Translations under genes and position numbers: made by a program
Notes under the pieces: model-generated
Databases searched by the model: none
What the model was told of the DNA's origin: nothing
Seen by the model: the letters and a program-made list of their open reading frames with translations, nothing else
Shown here: in pieces, positions 28,102 through 37,770 of the stretch
How positions within the stretch are numbered: the first letter of the stretch is position 1
Layout: every line of letters starts with the position of its first letter
Assembly: GCA_016719855.1 (NCBI GenBank)
Contig: JADJYH010000028.1
Location: 1 to 64,000, forward strand
Direction: 5' to 3'
Length of the DNA stretch: 64,000 bases
From: Saprospiraceae bacterium
GTDB lineage: Bacteria; Bacteroidota; Bacteroidia; Chitinophagales; Saprospiraceae

Positions 28102-31100
28102 ATGAAAAAACTCATTTACGTCACCCTGTTACTCACATACCTCATACCTCATACCTCATACCTAAATGCGCAGGTGACCTTCCCCCGCAACGGCGTGGCC
28201 GACAACCGGGAGGAACATACGCCTTCATCAATGCCACCATCTTCAAAAGCTGGAACGAAAAGCTGGAAAACGCCACGCTCATCATTCGAAAAGGCAAGGT
28301 GGAGGCCATCGGGATTGGCATCGCCGTGCCAAAGGACGCCGTGTTGATTGACGCCGCCGGGAAGACCATTTACCCCTCGTTCATCGAACCCTACTCCGAC
28401 TATGGTATGCCCGAAAAACAGGCAGGCGGCGGTGGCGGGGGAGGTGGCCGTGGTACGCAAATGCTCTCCAACAAGGATGGGGCTTACGCCTGGAACCAAT
28501 CCCTAAAGCCTGAGTATCAGGCATTTGAGAATTTTAAAGTGAACGATAAGAATGCCGGTGAAATGCGCAAGCTCGGCTTCGGCGCCGTGCTCTCGCACAA
28601 CATGGACGGCATTGACCGGGGCAGCTCGGTGCTGGTGACGCTCGGTGGCGAAAACGAGCACGAGGTCATCGTGAAGGAGCGGGTCGGACACCACCTTTCG
28701 TTCCGCAAGGGCGGCTCCACCCAGAGTTACCCCAGCTCGCTGATGGGCGCCATCGCCCTGCTCCGCCAGACCTACCTCGATGGACAGTGGTACAAAAACG
28801 GCGGGCGGAAGGAAGAAGTGAACCTCTCGCTCGACGCCTGGAACAATGCACTTGGACTGCAACAATTCTTCGAGGTGGGCGACAGGCTGGAAGTACTGCG
28901 GGCAGCACGGCTCGGCAAGGAGTTTGGGGTCAACTACGTCATCAAGGGAAACGGCGACGAGTACCAGCGACTCGACGAAATCAAAGGGACTGGCTCCTCA
29001 TTTATTATTCCGGTCAACTTTCCGGTAGCCTACGATGTGGAAGACCCCTTCGACGCCATGCAGGTGACGCTGGCGCAAATGAAGCACTGGGAACTGGCAC
29101 CGACCAACCCCGCCAGATTGGCAGCAGGCGAGATTTCTTTTGCCTTCACAACCAACGGTTTGCAGAAAAAGAAGAATTGATGGCTAGTGTTCGGAAGGCC
29201 ATCGAGCATGGACTTACTGAAAAAGAGGCCCTGCGTGCTTTAACCTGGGCGCCAGCCATGATGGCGAAATCAACCGACGTACTGGGCTCGCTTGAAACTG
29301 GCAAAATCGCCAATTTCATCATCACCAACGGCAATGTTTTCGAGGAAAAAACCAAGATTTACCACAACTGGGTAAACGGTAAACCGTTCGTTTTCAAGGA
29401 CTTGGACCAGCCAGACCTTGCAGGAGCCTACAATTTTGCCGTAGGCGACATGGTGCAAAAACTCGAAGTCACGGAATCCGGCGATGCCTTTGAAATGAAC
29501 ATCGTGGTGGACGACACGGTCAAAACCAAGGTCACCAACAAAATCAATGGCGACCGCATCACGCTACCTTCAAGCCCAAGGGGTCGGAACAGACCACCCG
29601 CCTCAGCGGCACCATCGAAGCAGAGAAAATGGGCGGCACTGGACAAGAGGGCAACGGCAATTGGGTGAACTGGAGCGCCACCCGCACAAGCGACGTGGTG
29701 GCAGATTCTTCCAAGGTCAAAAAAGAGGAGAAAAAGCCAAAGCCTGCTGGTGAGTTGGGTAAAGTGACCTACCCGTTCACCGCCTTCGGCTGGACGGAGC
29801 GGCCAAAACCCGGTACTTATTTGCTCAAAAATGCCACCGTCTGGACCTGTGAAAAGGACGGCATTTTGCAAAACACCGATGTGCTGATTTCCAACGGAAA
29901 AATCTCAAAAATCGGAAAGAACCTGAGTCAGGCTGGCGCAACGGAAGTGGATGCCACGGGCAAGCACGTCACACCCGGCGTCATTGACGAGCACTCGCAC
30001 ATCGCCATCAGCCGGGGCGTGAACGAAGGCACGCAGGCCAGCAGCGCCGAGGTGCGCATCGGCGACGTGGTGGACTGCGAGGACATTGACATCTACCGAC
30101 AACTGGCTGGCGGCGTCACCTGCTCGCAACTGCTACACGGTTCGGCCAACCCCATCGGTGGGCAGAGTGCCATCATCAAGCTTCGCTGGGGTTTTGCGCC
30201 TGAGGAAATGAAAAACGAGGACGCCAAGCCGTTCATCAAGTTTGCCCTCGGCGAAAACGTGAAGCAAAGCAACTGGTCGAACGCTGGCGACCGTTTCCCG
30301 CAGACCCGCATGGGCGTGGAGCAGGTGTACCAGGATTATTTCAATGAAGCAAAGCAGTACGGTGCGCTGAAAAAATCGGGCAAGCCGTACCGCAAGGACC
30401 TCGAATTGGAGACGCTGTTGGAAATTTTGGAAAACAAACGCTACATCACCTGCCACAGCTACCGGCAGAGCGAAATCAACATGTTGATGGACGTTGGCGA
30501 TAGGATGGGCTTCAAAGTGAACACCTTCACGCACATCCTCGAAGGCTACAAAGTGGCTGACAAGATGAAAGAACACGGCGCAGGCGGCAGCAGCTTCGCC
30601 GACTGGTGGGCCTACAAGTTCGAGGTTTGGGAAGCCATTCCGCACAACGGCGCCATCATGCACGAGCAAGGCGTCACCGTCGCTTTCAATTCCGACGATG
30701 CCGAAATGGCCCGCCGCCTGAACCAGGAAGCTGGCAAAGCGGTGCGTTTTGGTGGGGTGAAAGAGGAAGAAGCACTGAAGTTCGTGACGCTGAATCCTGC
30801 CAAGTTGCTGCATATTGACGACCAAACTGGCAGCCTGAAAGTGGGCAAGGACGCCGACGTAGTCGTGTGGAGCGACCACCCGCTGTCCGTTTACGCCAAA
30901 GCCGAAATGACCTTCGTAGACGGCATCAAGTTTTCGACCGAAAAGAAGATGAAAAGCTACAGGCGGAGGTGGATACCGAACGTAACCGCTTGATTCAGAA
31001 GCTTTTGGCGGCGAAAAAGGACGGCGGCGGAACGCAGCGGCCGGGGGGCAGGGCGCGTGGGCATTACCATTGCGACTCGGAGGAGGATGAAGGGAATTAG
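28102..31100 (+). CDS. Large secreted double amidohydrolase, several frameshifts
   Basis: The assembled protein is about 1000 residues: a signal peptide (ATG 28102, MKKLIYVTLLL) and two amidohydrolase-like halves. The first half has the fold's entry strands (NATIFKSWNEKLENATLIIR, AAGKTIYPSFIEPYSDYG) but no metal-binding H-x-H. The second half has DATGKHVTPGVIDEHSHIAI with H-x-H, CHSYRQSEIN, and ending blocks TLNPAKLLHIDDQTGSL and GKDADVVVWSDHPL. The metal site is thus in the C-terminal half. Frames change near 28200, 29168, 29570 and 30945. Proteins of this arrangement are common in Bacteroidota as periplasmic amidohydrolases of unknown substrate. The Gly-rich GGGGGGGG segment (about residue 105) is unusual. 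Confidence 0.82.
28136..28163 (+). repeat. Four exact CATACCT heptamers inside the signal-peptide coding region
   Basis: CATACCT is repeated exactly four times and is translated as TYLIPHTSYL in the hydrophobic core of the amidohydrolase signal peptide. The same word builds the intergenic element at 45567-45626. Confidence 0.9.
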
Positions 31101-31202
31101 GAGTGACGATATACGATTTCACAATGCTGAAACAAAACATTCAAGCAATGACGCTGGATATGAATCCAGCGTCAATCAAAATCGTCAACTCTTTAGTCTT
31201 AT

Positions 31203-32084
31203 TCAGTTCAGTTGATTGTGGTGGCGGTTTTGCAATACTTCCATTTTAATTGGTTGCAACCGTGCTTGCTCTAATATTTTATATTCCCGAAAGGTGATCA
31301 TTCGCTGTTGTTCTTCATCCCAAAGTTTGAGGAACATACATTTTAAGCTCTCTCTAAAAGTTAGAATGCGCACATACTGCTGCAGAATTGGGTTTTCTTT
31401 AGCGCAAGTTTCCAAGTTATAATTAGGGATAAGGGTGCTCAGGTGATGAATATGGTGAAACCCAATATTCCCTGTGAACCATTGAAAAATCTTTGGCAGC
31501 TTATAATAGGTGCTTCCCTTTATTGCAGAAAAGAGATATTCCCAATTTTCGCTCCATTGCATGTACGTTCTTTCATGCTGATGTTGAACATAGAAGAACC
31601 AGAAAGCAATAACCCCAAACATTACCACAATCGGGCCTTGAATCAAAAGCAGGCTTTGCAAGCCTATGAAATATGCCAAAATACCATAGCCAATCAAAAT
31701 CGCAATATTGTTGACTACCTGGGACTTTCGGGTCAACTTCCAACCATTCATATTTATGAAAGGAAATCTGATAGCAATTAAGAGATACATTATTGGCAGT
31801 ATAAAAAATAGATTAATCGGGGTACGAAACAGCTTATATCGAAACCGTTCAAATTTTGACTTTTTCCGAAATTCCTCTACAGTAAGAAAATCAATATCAC
31901 CAATATCTCGATGCTCCAACTGGCCCGTATGGGCGTGATGAAAACTGTGGGTTCGAGCCCAATACTTGTATGGAATAGTACTAAAAAAACTACACACAAA
32001 CCCCACAACATTATTTAATTTACGAGATTTAAAAAAGGATTTATGCCCACAATCATGCTGAATAATGAATGCATTTCTTAATTT
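31203..32084 (-). pseudogene. Fatty acid desaturase, N-terminally truncated
   Basis: All three histidine boxes of membrane desaturases are present: HDCGH (in FIIQHDCGHKSFF), HSFHHAHTG and GFHHIHHL. Hydrophobic segments lie between boxes two and three. The frame is open only from 32084; TAG at 32085-32087 precedes it. The sequence before the first box, normally some 60-100 residues with membrane helices, is absent. No ATG precedes the first box, and the GTG at about 32006 would exclude it. The gene is much richer in A and T than its neighbours. A truncated, probably transferred gene is likely; a frameshift near 32085 that hides the N terminus was looked for but no matching sequence is seen upstream. 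Confidence 0.75.
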
Positions 32085-32310
32085 CTAAATAATTTGTCAT
32101 TTATATTTTAATTTTAATTAGCGTTATTTAAACTACCCAAGAACGGCAAAATTACCCTGTGATAACTCATCTCTGAGTCCCTAGCGAAACCGCAAAATTG
32201 ACCATTAGTTTTTGAAATGCTGCCAAATCCGAGTTATTTTTTTCAATTGGTGAGTGCATTATGACGTAACCAAAGTTGTTGGATCAGACACGTAAACGCA
32301 ATCCCCAGTA

Positions 32311-33063
32311 TTATTTCCGGCGTCTTATCAACTCCAGCACCCCATTGATAAAGGTCAACGGATGCACGGGGTTGCCCGGCACGTAAAGGTCAACCTGTTT
32401 TTTATCCAAAAAACGGCGGTCAAGCGCTGGGCTATCCTCAAAGATGCCGCCGCTGATAGCGTCCGTGCCAGCGAGGATGATGATTTTGGGGTCAGGTGTA
32501 GCGTCGTAGCAGATTTGCAGCAGCGCTGCCATGTTTTCGGTGATTGGCCCCGTAATGACGATGCCGTCTGCGTGGCGGGGCGAAGCCACGAACTCGATAC
32601 CGAACCTGCCCATGTCAAAGTTCACGTTTCCGCAGGCGTTCAGTTCCCATTCGCAACTGTTGTCACCTCCCGCCGACACCTGCCGCAGCTTGAGCGAGCC
32701 GCTGAAATAGCTCGAAATTTCCGCCCGAATCAAGTCCGGGTTCAGTTTGATGTGCGAGTCGTCGCCTTCGACAATGACGAGCCGTTGGCGGTCGTTCGTG
32801 GCGATTTTATGGTCGGTGGTGAAACTGATTTTCTCGGGACAGGCAAAGGCGCATTCCCCGCAAAACGTGCATTTGCCCAAATCAATTCGAAGCGGGCTGG
32901 CACTGATGGCACCCGTTGGGCAAAGTTCCACCAATTCCTTTTCGTCCACCTTGCCTGGATGGATGATGGGTCTTCCCCGGAAAACGTCGGGCACTTTCGC
33001 CGTTGTGACGTCGGGGATGTATTGCTTACCTTGATGGAGGAGTATTTTCAGGTTGTCTATCAT
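32311..33063 (-). CDS. Ehr-type complex, small subunit fused to a ferredoxin domain (NuoI/HycF + NuoB/HycG-like)
   Basis: The 250-residue protein has a ferredoxin part with one complete [4Fe-4S] motif (CTFCGECAFACP) and a degenerate second one in which only LCPTGAI remains. A NuoB/HycG-like part follows (GRFGIEFVASPRHADGIVIT, then TPDPKIIILAGT and DLYVPGNPVHPLTFINGV). In true family members four cysteines bind the terminal cluster. Here the SCNGC site reads DNSCEWEL, the YGACG site reads LAGTDAIS and PGCPP reads PGNPV, so at most one ligand remains. ATG 33063 (MIDNLKILLHQG) is preferred over the longer frame, which is repeat sequence. It is the last gene of the seven-gene cluster. Confidence 0.85.
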   Translation of the reverse strand: MIDNLKILLHQGKQYIPDVTTAKVPDVFRGRPIIHPGKVDEKELVELCPTGAISASPLRIDLGKCTFCGECAFACPEKISFTTDHKIATNDRQRLVIVEGDDSHIKLNPDLIRAEISSYFSGSLKLRQVSAGGDNSCEWELNACGNVNFDMGRFGIEFVASPRHADGIVITGPITENMAALLQICYDATPDPKIIILAGTDAISGGIFEDSPALDRRFLDKKQVDLYVPGNPVHPLTFINGVLELIRRRK

Positions 33064-33078
33064 GTTTAGGTTTGATAA

Positions 33079-33141
33079 GGGTTGATATTGGGATATTGGG
33101 CAGAATTTCAAAATATCCCAATACCTCAATATCCCAATACC
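33079..33141. repeat. Tandem-word palindromic element (GATATTGG word), Ehr gap 4
   Basis: TTGATATTGGGATATTGGG (33082-33100) faces AATATCCCAATACCTCAATA and onward (33112-33141). The element fills the gap between the large-subunit stop (33145) and the small-subunit start (33063). Confidence 0.85.
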
Positions 33142-33144
33142 TGC

Positions 33145-34640
33145 TTATAAATCATGCCCGCAATAGGACAGGTCAAAACTTTTATTGCTGACCGGGAAAT
33201 CTGAAATCTCGTTGTTCCGCACCGCCAGCGCCAGCGCAAGCCAGTTGTGGAATGAGGTGTCCTTCACTTTGTAATGCACCAGTTCCCCCCGCTCATCGGT
33301 GATGGCGCAGTGGCAGATTTCGCCCCGCCAGCCTTCCGTCAGTGAAATGGAGAAGGCGTTGGCGGCAGGTTTTTTAAGGGCTTTCCGGTCTTTGTTTTCC
33401 GGCGGGATTTTTTCCAAAAGCCGCCGGATATAGCTGATGGATTGCTTGATTTCATCGTATCGGATATGCGTTCGGGAATAAACGTCGCCGTGGTGCTTAA
33501 TGATGGGTTCATGTGCGAGTGTGGGGTAAAGGTCGTGCGGGTGGGTCGCCCGGATGTCCCGGCTGATGCTGCTCATGCGGGCAGCCATGCCGACCGTACC
33601 AATGTTGGAAACTTGTTCCTTCGTCACTACCCCCGTCTTTTCCAAGCGGGAAAGGGCGCTCGGCAGGGTGTGAAATTCCGCCCACATTTCATCGAAATCA
33701 GGTTCGAAAGCGTCCAGCATTTTGAGCAGTTGCTCCGCCAAAGTTTCGTTGAAGGGGAAGTGGTTTTGTCCCGCCCGGATGAGGCTTTTGGCGAAGCGGT
33801 TACCGCACCAGCTTTGAAAATAATTGATGACAGGCGTTCGTAACCTGCCGAAAACTGAACTGCCCAACTGGTAGGCGATGTCGGTGCAAATGGCGCTGAG
33901 GTCGCCGGTATGGATGGCGATGCGCTCCAGTTCGAGCGCCAGTGTCCGAGTGAACTGCAAATCCTCGTCAGCCTCATAGCCACAAAGGGTTTCCCATAAA
34001 TTCACGAAAGCGGTCGTGTGCCCGGCGACGGTATCCCCGGCAATGCTTTCGGCGAGGGTGGTACGCTGGAGCAGTTTCTTTTTTTCTAAAAATAGCGACT
34101 CGATGCCCCGGTGCTGGTAGCCCAACTGGATTTCGAGGTGCAGGATTTGCTCACCGTTGCAGATGAAACGGAAATGCCCTGGCTCGATGACGCCCGCATG
34201 GATTGGCCCCACGCCGACCTCGTGCAGTTCTTCACTTTCGATTCGAAAAAACGGGTAGTTGGCGATGGTGCTTTGCCCGGTCGCCCGGTTTTGCGGAAAA
34301 CGCACTGGCTTGAGCCAAGGGTGGTCAATGTATTCGATGCCGAAGTTTTCGTTGATTTCCCGCTCAAATTTGTGGAACGCCAGTCGCTGCGCCGTGAACG
34401 AGGGCAGGGTTTGGCTACAATTCACCAGCGCCGAAGAGACGAGGATGTTGCCCGCCGCATCGTCGGCGATGCAGCAGAGCAGCATTACTTTATCCCCTGC
34501 GGGACGCCGTGGTAGCTCACGCAATGGTAGCGCTGGTCCGCTAGCAACGAGGTGTTTTGCGCCAAAAAATCCTCATACGCCAGCACCGGGATGGAGGTGA
34601 GCGGGGTGGTTTGGTTGTTTTTTATTGTTTGGTATTCCAT
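33145..34640 (-). CDS. Ehr-type complex, large subunit (NuoCD/HycE-like) without NiFe ligands, one frameshift
   Basis: An N-terminal NuoC-like part (CIADDAAGNILVSSALV) precedes the large-subunit domain: VGPIHAGVIEPGHFRFICNG, QLGYQHRGIESLF, then RTTLAESIAGDTVAGHTTAF. In NiFe hydrogenases this last region holds R-x-C-G-x-C; here A-G-D-T stands in its place. The C terminus NKSFDLSYCGHDL has one cysteine instead of C-x-x-C. A NiFe centre is thus not possible. ATG 34640 (MEYQTIKNNQ) is in another frame; one more G in the run near 34497 joins the parts (VPQGDKVMLLCC). The start is 2 bp behind the stop of the previous gene. It may keep a quinone-type or purely conformational role. Confidence 0.87.
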
Positions 34641-34641
34641 G

Positions 34642-36071
34642 TCAGTTCGGTAAATTTTTGACGGCATCCTGAATCAGCGCCACCATCTCGGCTGGGGGGT
34701 TGAAGCCCAAGTAAATCACTAGCCCCAGCAACACGAATTGTGAAACCGATTCGTAGCCATAGACTTTCCCTTTTTTGGTTTCATCAAAATGCGCCAGCGG
34801 CGTGAACAGCAGCTTGAACATGTTCTTCCCAAAAGCCCAGATTATCAGCGTCAGCAGCACCAGCACCACGACGAGGATAATCAAATGATGCCCCTCGAAC
34901 AGCGAGCGGAAAATCATGAACTCGCTGATGAACAGCCCCGACGGCGGCATGGCAGTGGCGCAGATAAACCCCAGCAGCAGCACAATTGCCCCCGGCAAGT
35001 TGTATTTGAAATAGTTGCCCGTCTCCGAAATAAGCTTGCTGTGGAAGATGCGATGTACCTGCCCGATTTGAAAAAACAGGCTTGATTTGGCGAAGGCATG
35101 AAGGATTAAATGAAGTATGGCGGCATAATATCCCACGCCGCCAGCCGCCACGCCCAGCATTACCAGCCCCGTGTGTTCGATGCTCGAATACGCCAGCATC
35201 CGCTTGATGTTTTCCACCTTTAACATATAGACGGTAGAAACAAAAATAGAAAGTCCCGCTGCAATGAAAATCACGTTGTTCGACCAGTCGTGGAGGGAGG
35301 TTTTGGTAATCACCTCGTAAAAGCGGAACATGCCCACAAAGCCCATGTTCATCAATACGCTGGAAAGCAGCGCACCCGCAGGTGACGGAGCTTTGTCTTT
35401 TGCATCAATGCCAGCGGTGTACATGGGAACCAGCCCCATTTTGGCGGTATATCCCGTGAAAATGAAAATAAAGGCAAGTCGCAGCCAGAACACATTCAAC
35501 GAAGTTGCCTGCTCCAATAATGCCGGGTAGGAAAGTTCGCCATGCCCCGCCTGTTGCAGTGCAATGCTCGTGAAAAGGATACCGATGAACACCAACGTGA
35601 TGCTGATGGAACAAATGAAGATGTACTTCCACGTACCTTCCAATGCGCTGGCATCCCGGTGGTGATAGACCAGCCCGGAGGCGGCAAGCGTCGTTAGTTC
35701 CACGAAAACCCAAGTGACGGCGAGGTGGTTCGACAGGTACGCCCCGCTGACCGCAGTCAGCAACAGCGTCATGGACATGAAATAGATGCTCCGCACCCTC
35801 GGCGTGGGCTTGCGGTTTTGAAAATAAATATAGCTGTGGAAATAGGCGGGAATGGCAATGATGCTCAAAGTGGTCAACATCAGCAACGCCAGGGCGTCGG
35901 CCTTGAAAAAACCGAAAAATTCCTCCGTGTCCCGGTGCATGAACTGGTAGGCTGTCAGCGCCCACTGGAGGAGCAAAAAGCCGTCACCAACACATAGTTG
36001 ACCGTACGGTTCCTGTTGATGAACATTAGGGCACAGATGATAAGTGCGCTGAGTAAATATATTGCGGTCAT
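34642..36071 (-). CDS. Ehr-type complex, antiporter-like subunit (HyfF/NuoN-like), one frameshift
   Basis: This membrane protein of about 475 residues has some 13-14 hydrophobic segments and the proton-translocation domain of Mrp/complex I subunits. The helices carry the expected charged residues: WVFVELTTLAASGLVY (Glu), FTGYTAKMGLVPMYT (Lys) and ILHLILHAFAKSSLFFQIG (His, Lys). The first 32 residues from ATG 36071 (MTAIYLLSALIICALMFI) are out of frame; one more T in the run near 35970 joins them. The short form and place next to HyfE-like and large-subunit genes match HyfF. It should conduct protons or Na+ in the membrane arm. Confidence 0.87.
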
Positions 36072-36079
36072 GTTTAACA

Positions 36080-36163
36080 GATATTGAAATATTGGGATAT
36101 TGGGATATTTGGGTATTGGAGCCGGGAATACAATATCCCAATATCTCAATACCCCAATATCAA
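36080..36163. repeat. Tandem-word palindromic element (GATATTGG word), Ehr gap 3
   Basis: Four ATATTGGG-like words at 36080-36120 face CAATATCCCAATATCTCAAT and onward at 36131-36163. The right arm contains the TGA stop codon of the HyfE-like gene (36160-36162 on the minus strand). The left arm ends 9 bp before the HyfF-like ATG. Confidence 0.87.
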
Positions 36164-36789
36164 TCCTTCAAATTTTGCAACTGGTCAACGTCCACGTCCT
36201 GCAGCACGTCGCCAATGCGGTTGACGAAAATCCCAAGCAGCAGCACGCTCACGAAAAGGTCGAGCAGGATGCCGGTATTCACGAGCATGGGCATCTCGCC
36301 GCCCACCGCCAGCGACAAGATGAACACCCCGTTTTCAATCACCAAAAAGCCCATGACGTGCGTAATCAACTTCTTCCTCGTCATGATGATGTACAGCCCC
36401 GTGAAGAGGGCGGAAAGCGCCACCACGAAATACACTTTGTTCAGCCTGGGGTCTTCGATGACGTTGGAAATCAGGAATGTGCCGATGATAATGAGCGTCA
36501 CGATGACCAGCGACAGAAAATAGGGCAGGTACGGTTCCGTCTCACGGGTGATATGGTTCTTTTTGATGACGTAGTTCATAAACATCGGCACCGCAACCGT
36601 CTTGAAAACGATGGTTTCCAGCAGGATGAAAATGAGGTTCAGCGGGCTGATTTCGTTCAGTTCCAGGAAACTAACGCCGAACAAGATGATGCCTTGAAAT
36701 GCCAATATCCTGATGAACGTAAACAGGCGGTTGGCGATGCTGATGTATAAAAGGCTAGCGGCAAAAGTGATGAGCAGGACGTTAATCAT
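36160..36789 (-). CDS. Ehr-type complex, HyfE-like membrane subunit
   Basis: This 209-residue protein has about six hydrophobic segments, starting MINVLLITFAASLLYISIAN at ATG 36789. The blocks FQGIILFGVSFLEL, VPMFMNYVIKKNHI and VMGFLVIENGVFILSLAVGG match HyfE, whose central part is related to NuoK of complex I. The E-N in VIENG is the conserved membrane glutamate of that subunit type. It sits between HyfC-like and HyfF-like genes as in hydrogenase-4 operons. The stop codon TGA is part of the palindromic element behind it. Confidence 0.85.
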   Translation of the reverse strand: MINVLLITFAASLLYISIANRLFTFIRILAFQGIILFGVSFLELNEISPLNLIFILLETIVFKTVAVPMFMNYVIKKNHITRETEPYLPYFLSLVIVTLIIIGTFLISNVIEDPRLNKVYFVVALSALFTGLYIIMTRKKLITHVMGFLVIENGVFILSLAVGGEMPMLVNTGILLDLFVSVLLLGIFVNRIGDVLQDVDVDQLQNLKD

Positions 36790-36795
36790 GATTAA

Positions 36796-36856
36796 GCTGT
36801 TGGCTGTTGGCTGTTGGCTGTTGGCTACCTAAAACCAACAGCCAATAGCCAACAGC
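36796..36856. repeat. Tandem-word palindromic element (GGCTGTT word), Ehr gap 2
   Basis: Four GGCTGTT heptamers (36796-36826) face CCAACAGCCAATAGCCAACA and onward (36834-36856). The element fills the gap between the HyfC-like stop (36860) and the HyfE-like ATG (36789). Confidence 0.9.
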
Positions 36857-36859
36857 ATT

Positions 36860-37765
36860 TTAAATAAACTTCCCCATCAATAACAGCACTCCGAAGAAAA
36901 TAAGCAGAGAAGCCGAAGTGAGGGTAAAAATAAAAGTCGCATTGTGCGCCATCCGAAACCTCGCTGTGAAGGATTCCAGCAGGCCGACAATCACGGCGAA
37001 CAGCACCTGTACCGCCGTGAACACCAGCACCGCATAGTACCACGGCACGTCACCGATGAAAAAATTGGCAATGATCGCACCGTACATGGCGAACTTCAGG
37101 TTGACGGCGTAGGTGAACAAGCCAAGCCCAAATCCGCTGTTGTCCAAAATCATCACCTCGTGAATCATGGTCAGTTCCAAGTGGGTCTTGGGGTCGTCAA
37201 TGGGCATCCGGCTGTTTTCAATCATGGCAACCATGATGAGCACAAACGTCGCCAGCACGCCGAGGGCGTAGGACACGTGCGAACTGAAATGCAGGGCGGT
37301 GAAAATGCCGTGAAACGACGTATGCCCCGTCAGCATGGCGAACGACCCCATGAGCACGAAAAACGCAGGCTCCGCCAGCATGGAATACAGCGCCTCCCGG
37401 CTGGCGCCCATGCCCTCGAAACTGCTGCCCGTGTCCATGGCGGAGATGATGCTGAAAAACTTGCCCAACGCCAGCACGTAGGCAAAAAAGACAAAGTCGC
37501 CGTCGAAGGAAATAAGCCCTTTCGACTGCCCGAACGGCACGACCAATATCGCCATGAGCACAGAAACGAAATAGATGCTGGAGGCTATCTGGAAAATGAA
37601 ACTGGTGGTCTCGCTGAACACCGTGCCCTTGCGCAGCAGCCGCAGCACGTCTTTCAGCGGCTGCAAGATGCCAGGGCCTTTCCGCCCGGAAGCGAGGCTT
37701 TTCGTGCGGACGACGACGCCTGTGAATATCAGGCTGGCGAATAAAATCATTGCAAGACTTATCAT
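36860..37765 (-). CDS. Ehr-type complex, HyfC/NuoH-like membrane subunit
   Basis: The 301-residue protein has eight or so hydrophobic segments and the NuoH/HycD/EchB family blocks: ARTK-like VVVRTKSLASGRKGPGILQP near the N terminus, FVFFAYVLALGKFFSIISAM, SSFEGMGASREALYSMLAEP and NSRMPIDDPKTHLELTMIHE. The acidic loop residues that couple electron transfer to ion movement in complex I (E in MIENSRMPIDDP, E in THLELTMIHE) are kept. ATG 37765 is preferred; a GTG at 37771 overlaps the previous stop by one base. It joins the membrane arm to the soluble subunits. Confidence 0.9.
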   Translation of the reverse strand: MISLAMILFASLIFTGVVVRTKSLASGRKGPGILQPLKDVLRLLRKGTVFSETTSFIFQIASSIYFVSVLMAILVVPFGQSKGLISFDGDFVFFAYVLALGKFFSIISAMDTGSSFEGMGASREALYSMLAEPAFFVLMGSFAMLTGHTSFHGIFTALHFSSHVSYALGVLATFVLIMVAMIENSRMPIDDPKTHLELTMIHEVMILDNSGFGLGLFTYAVNLKFAMYGAIIANFFIGDVPWYYAVLVFTAVQVLFAVIVGLLESFTARFRMAHNATFIFTLTSASLLIFFGVLLLMGKFI

Positions 37766-37770
37766 AAGCA

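Noticed and set aside
33079..33141. Treating the tandem-word hairpins as rho-independent terminators
   Set aside because: Most are not followed by a T-run, several lie between genes of one operon or in divergent promoter regions, and true terminators with T-runs occur separately (9555, 19434, 21428, 49241).
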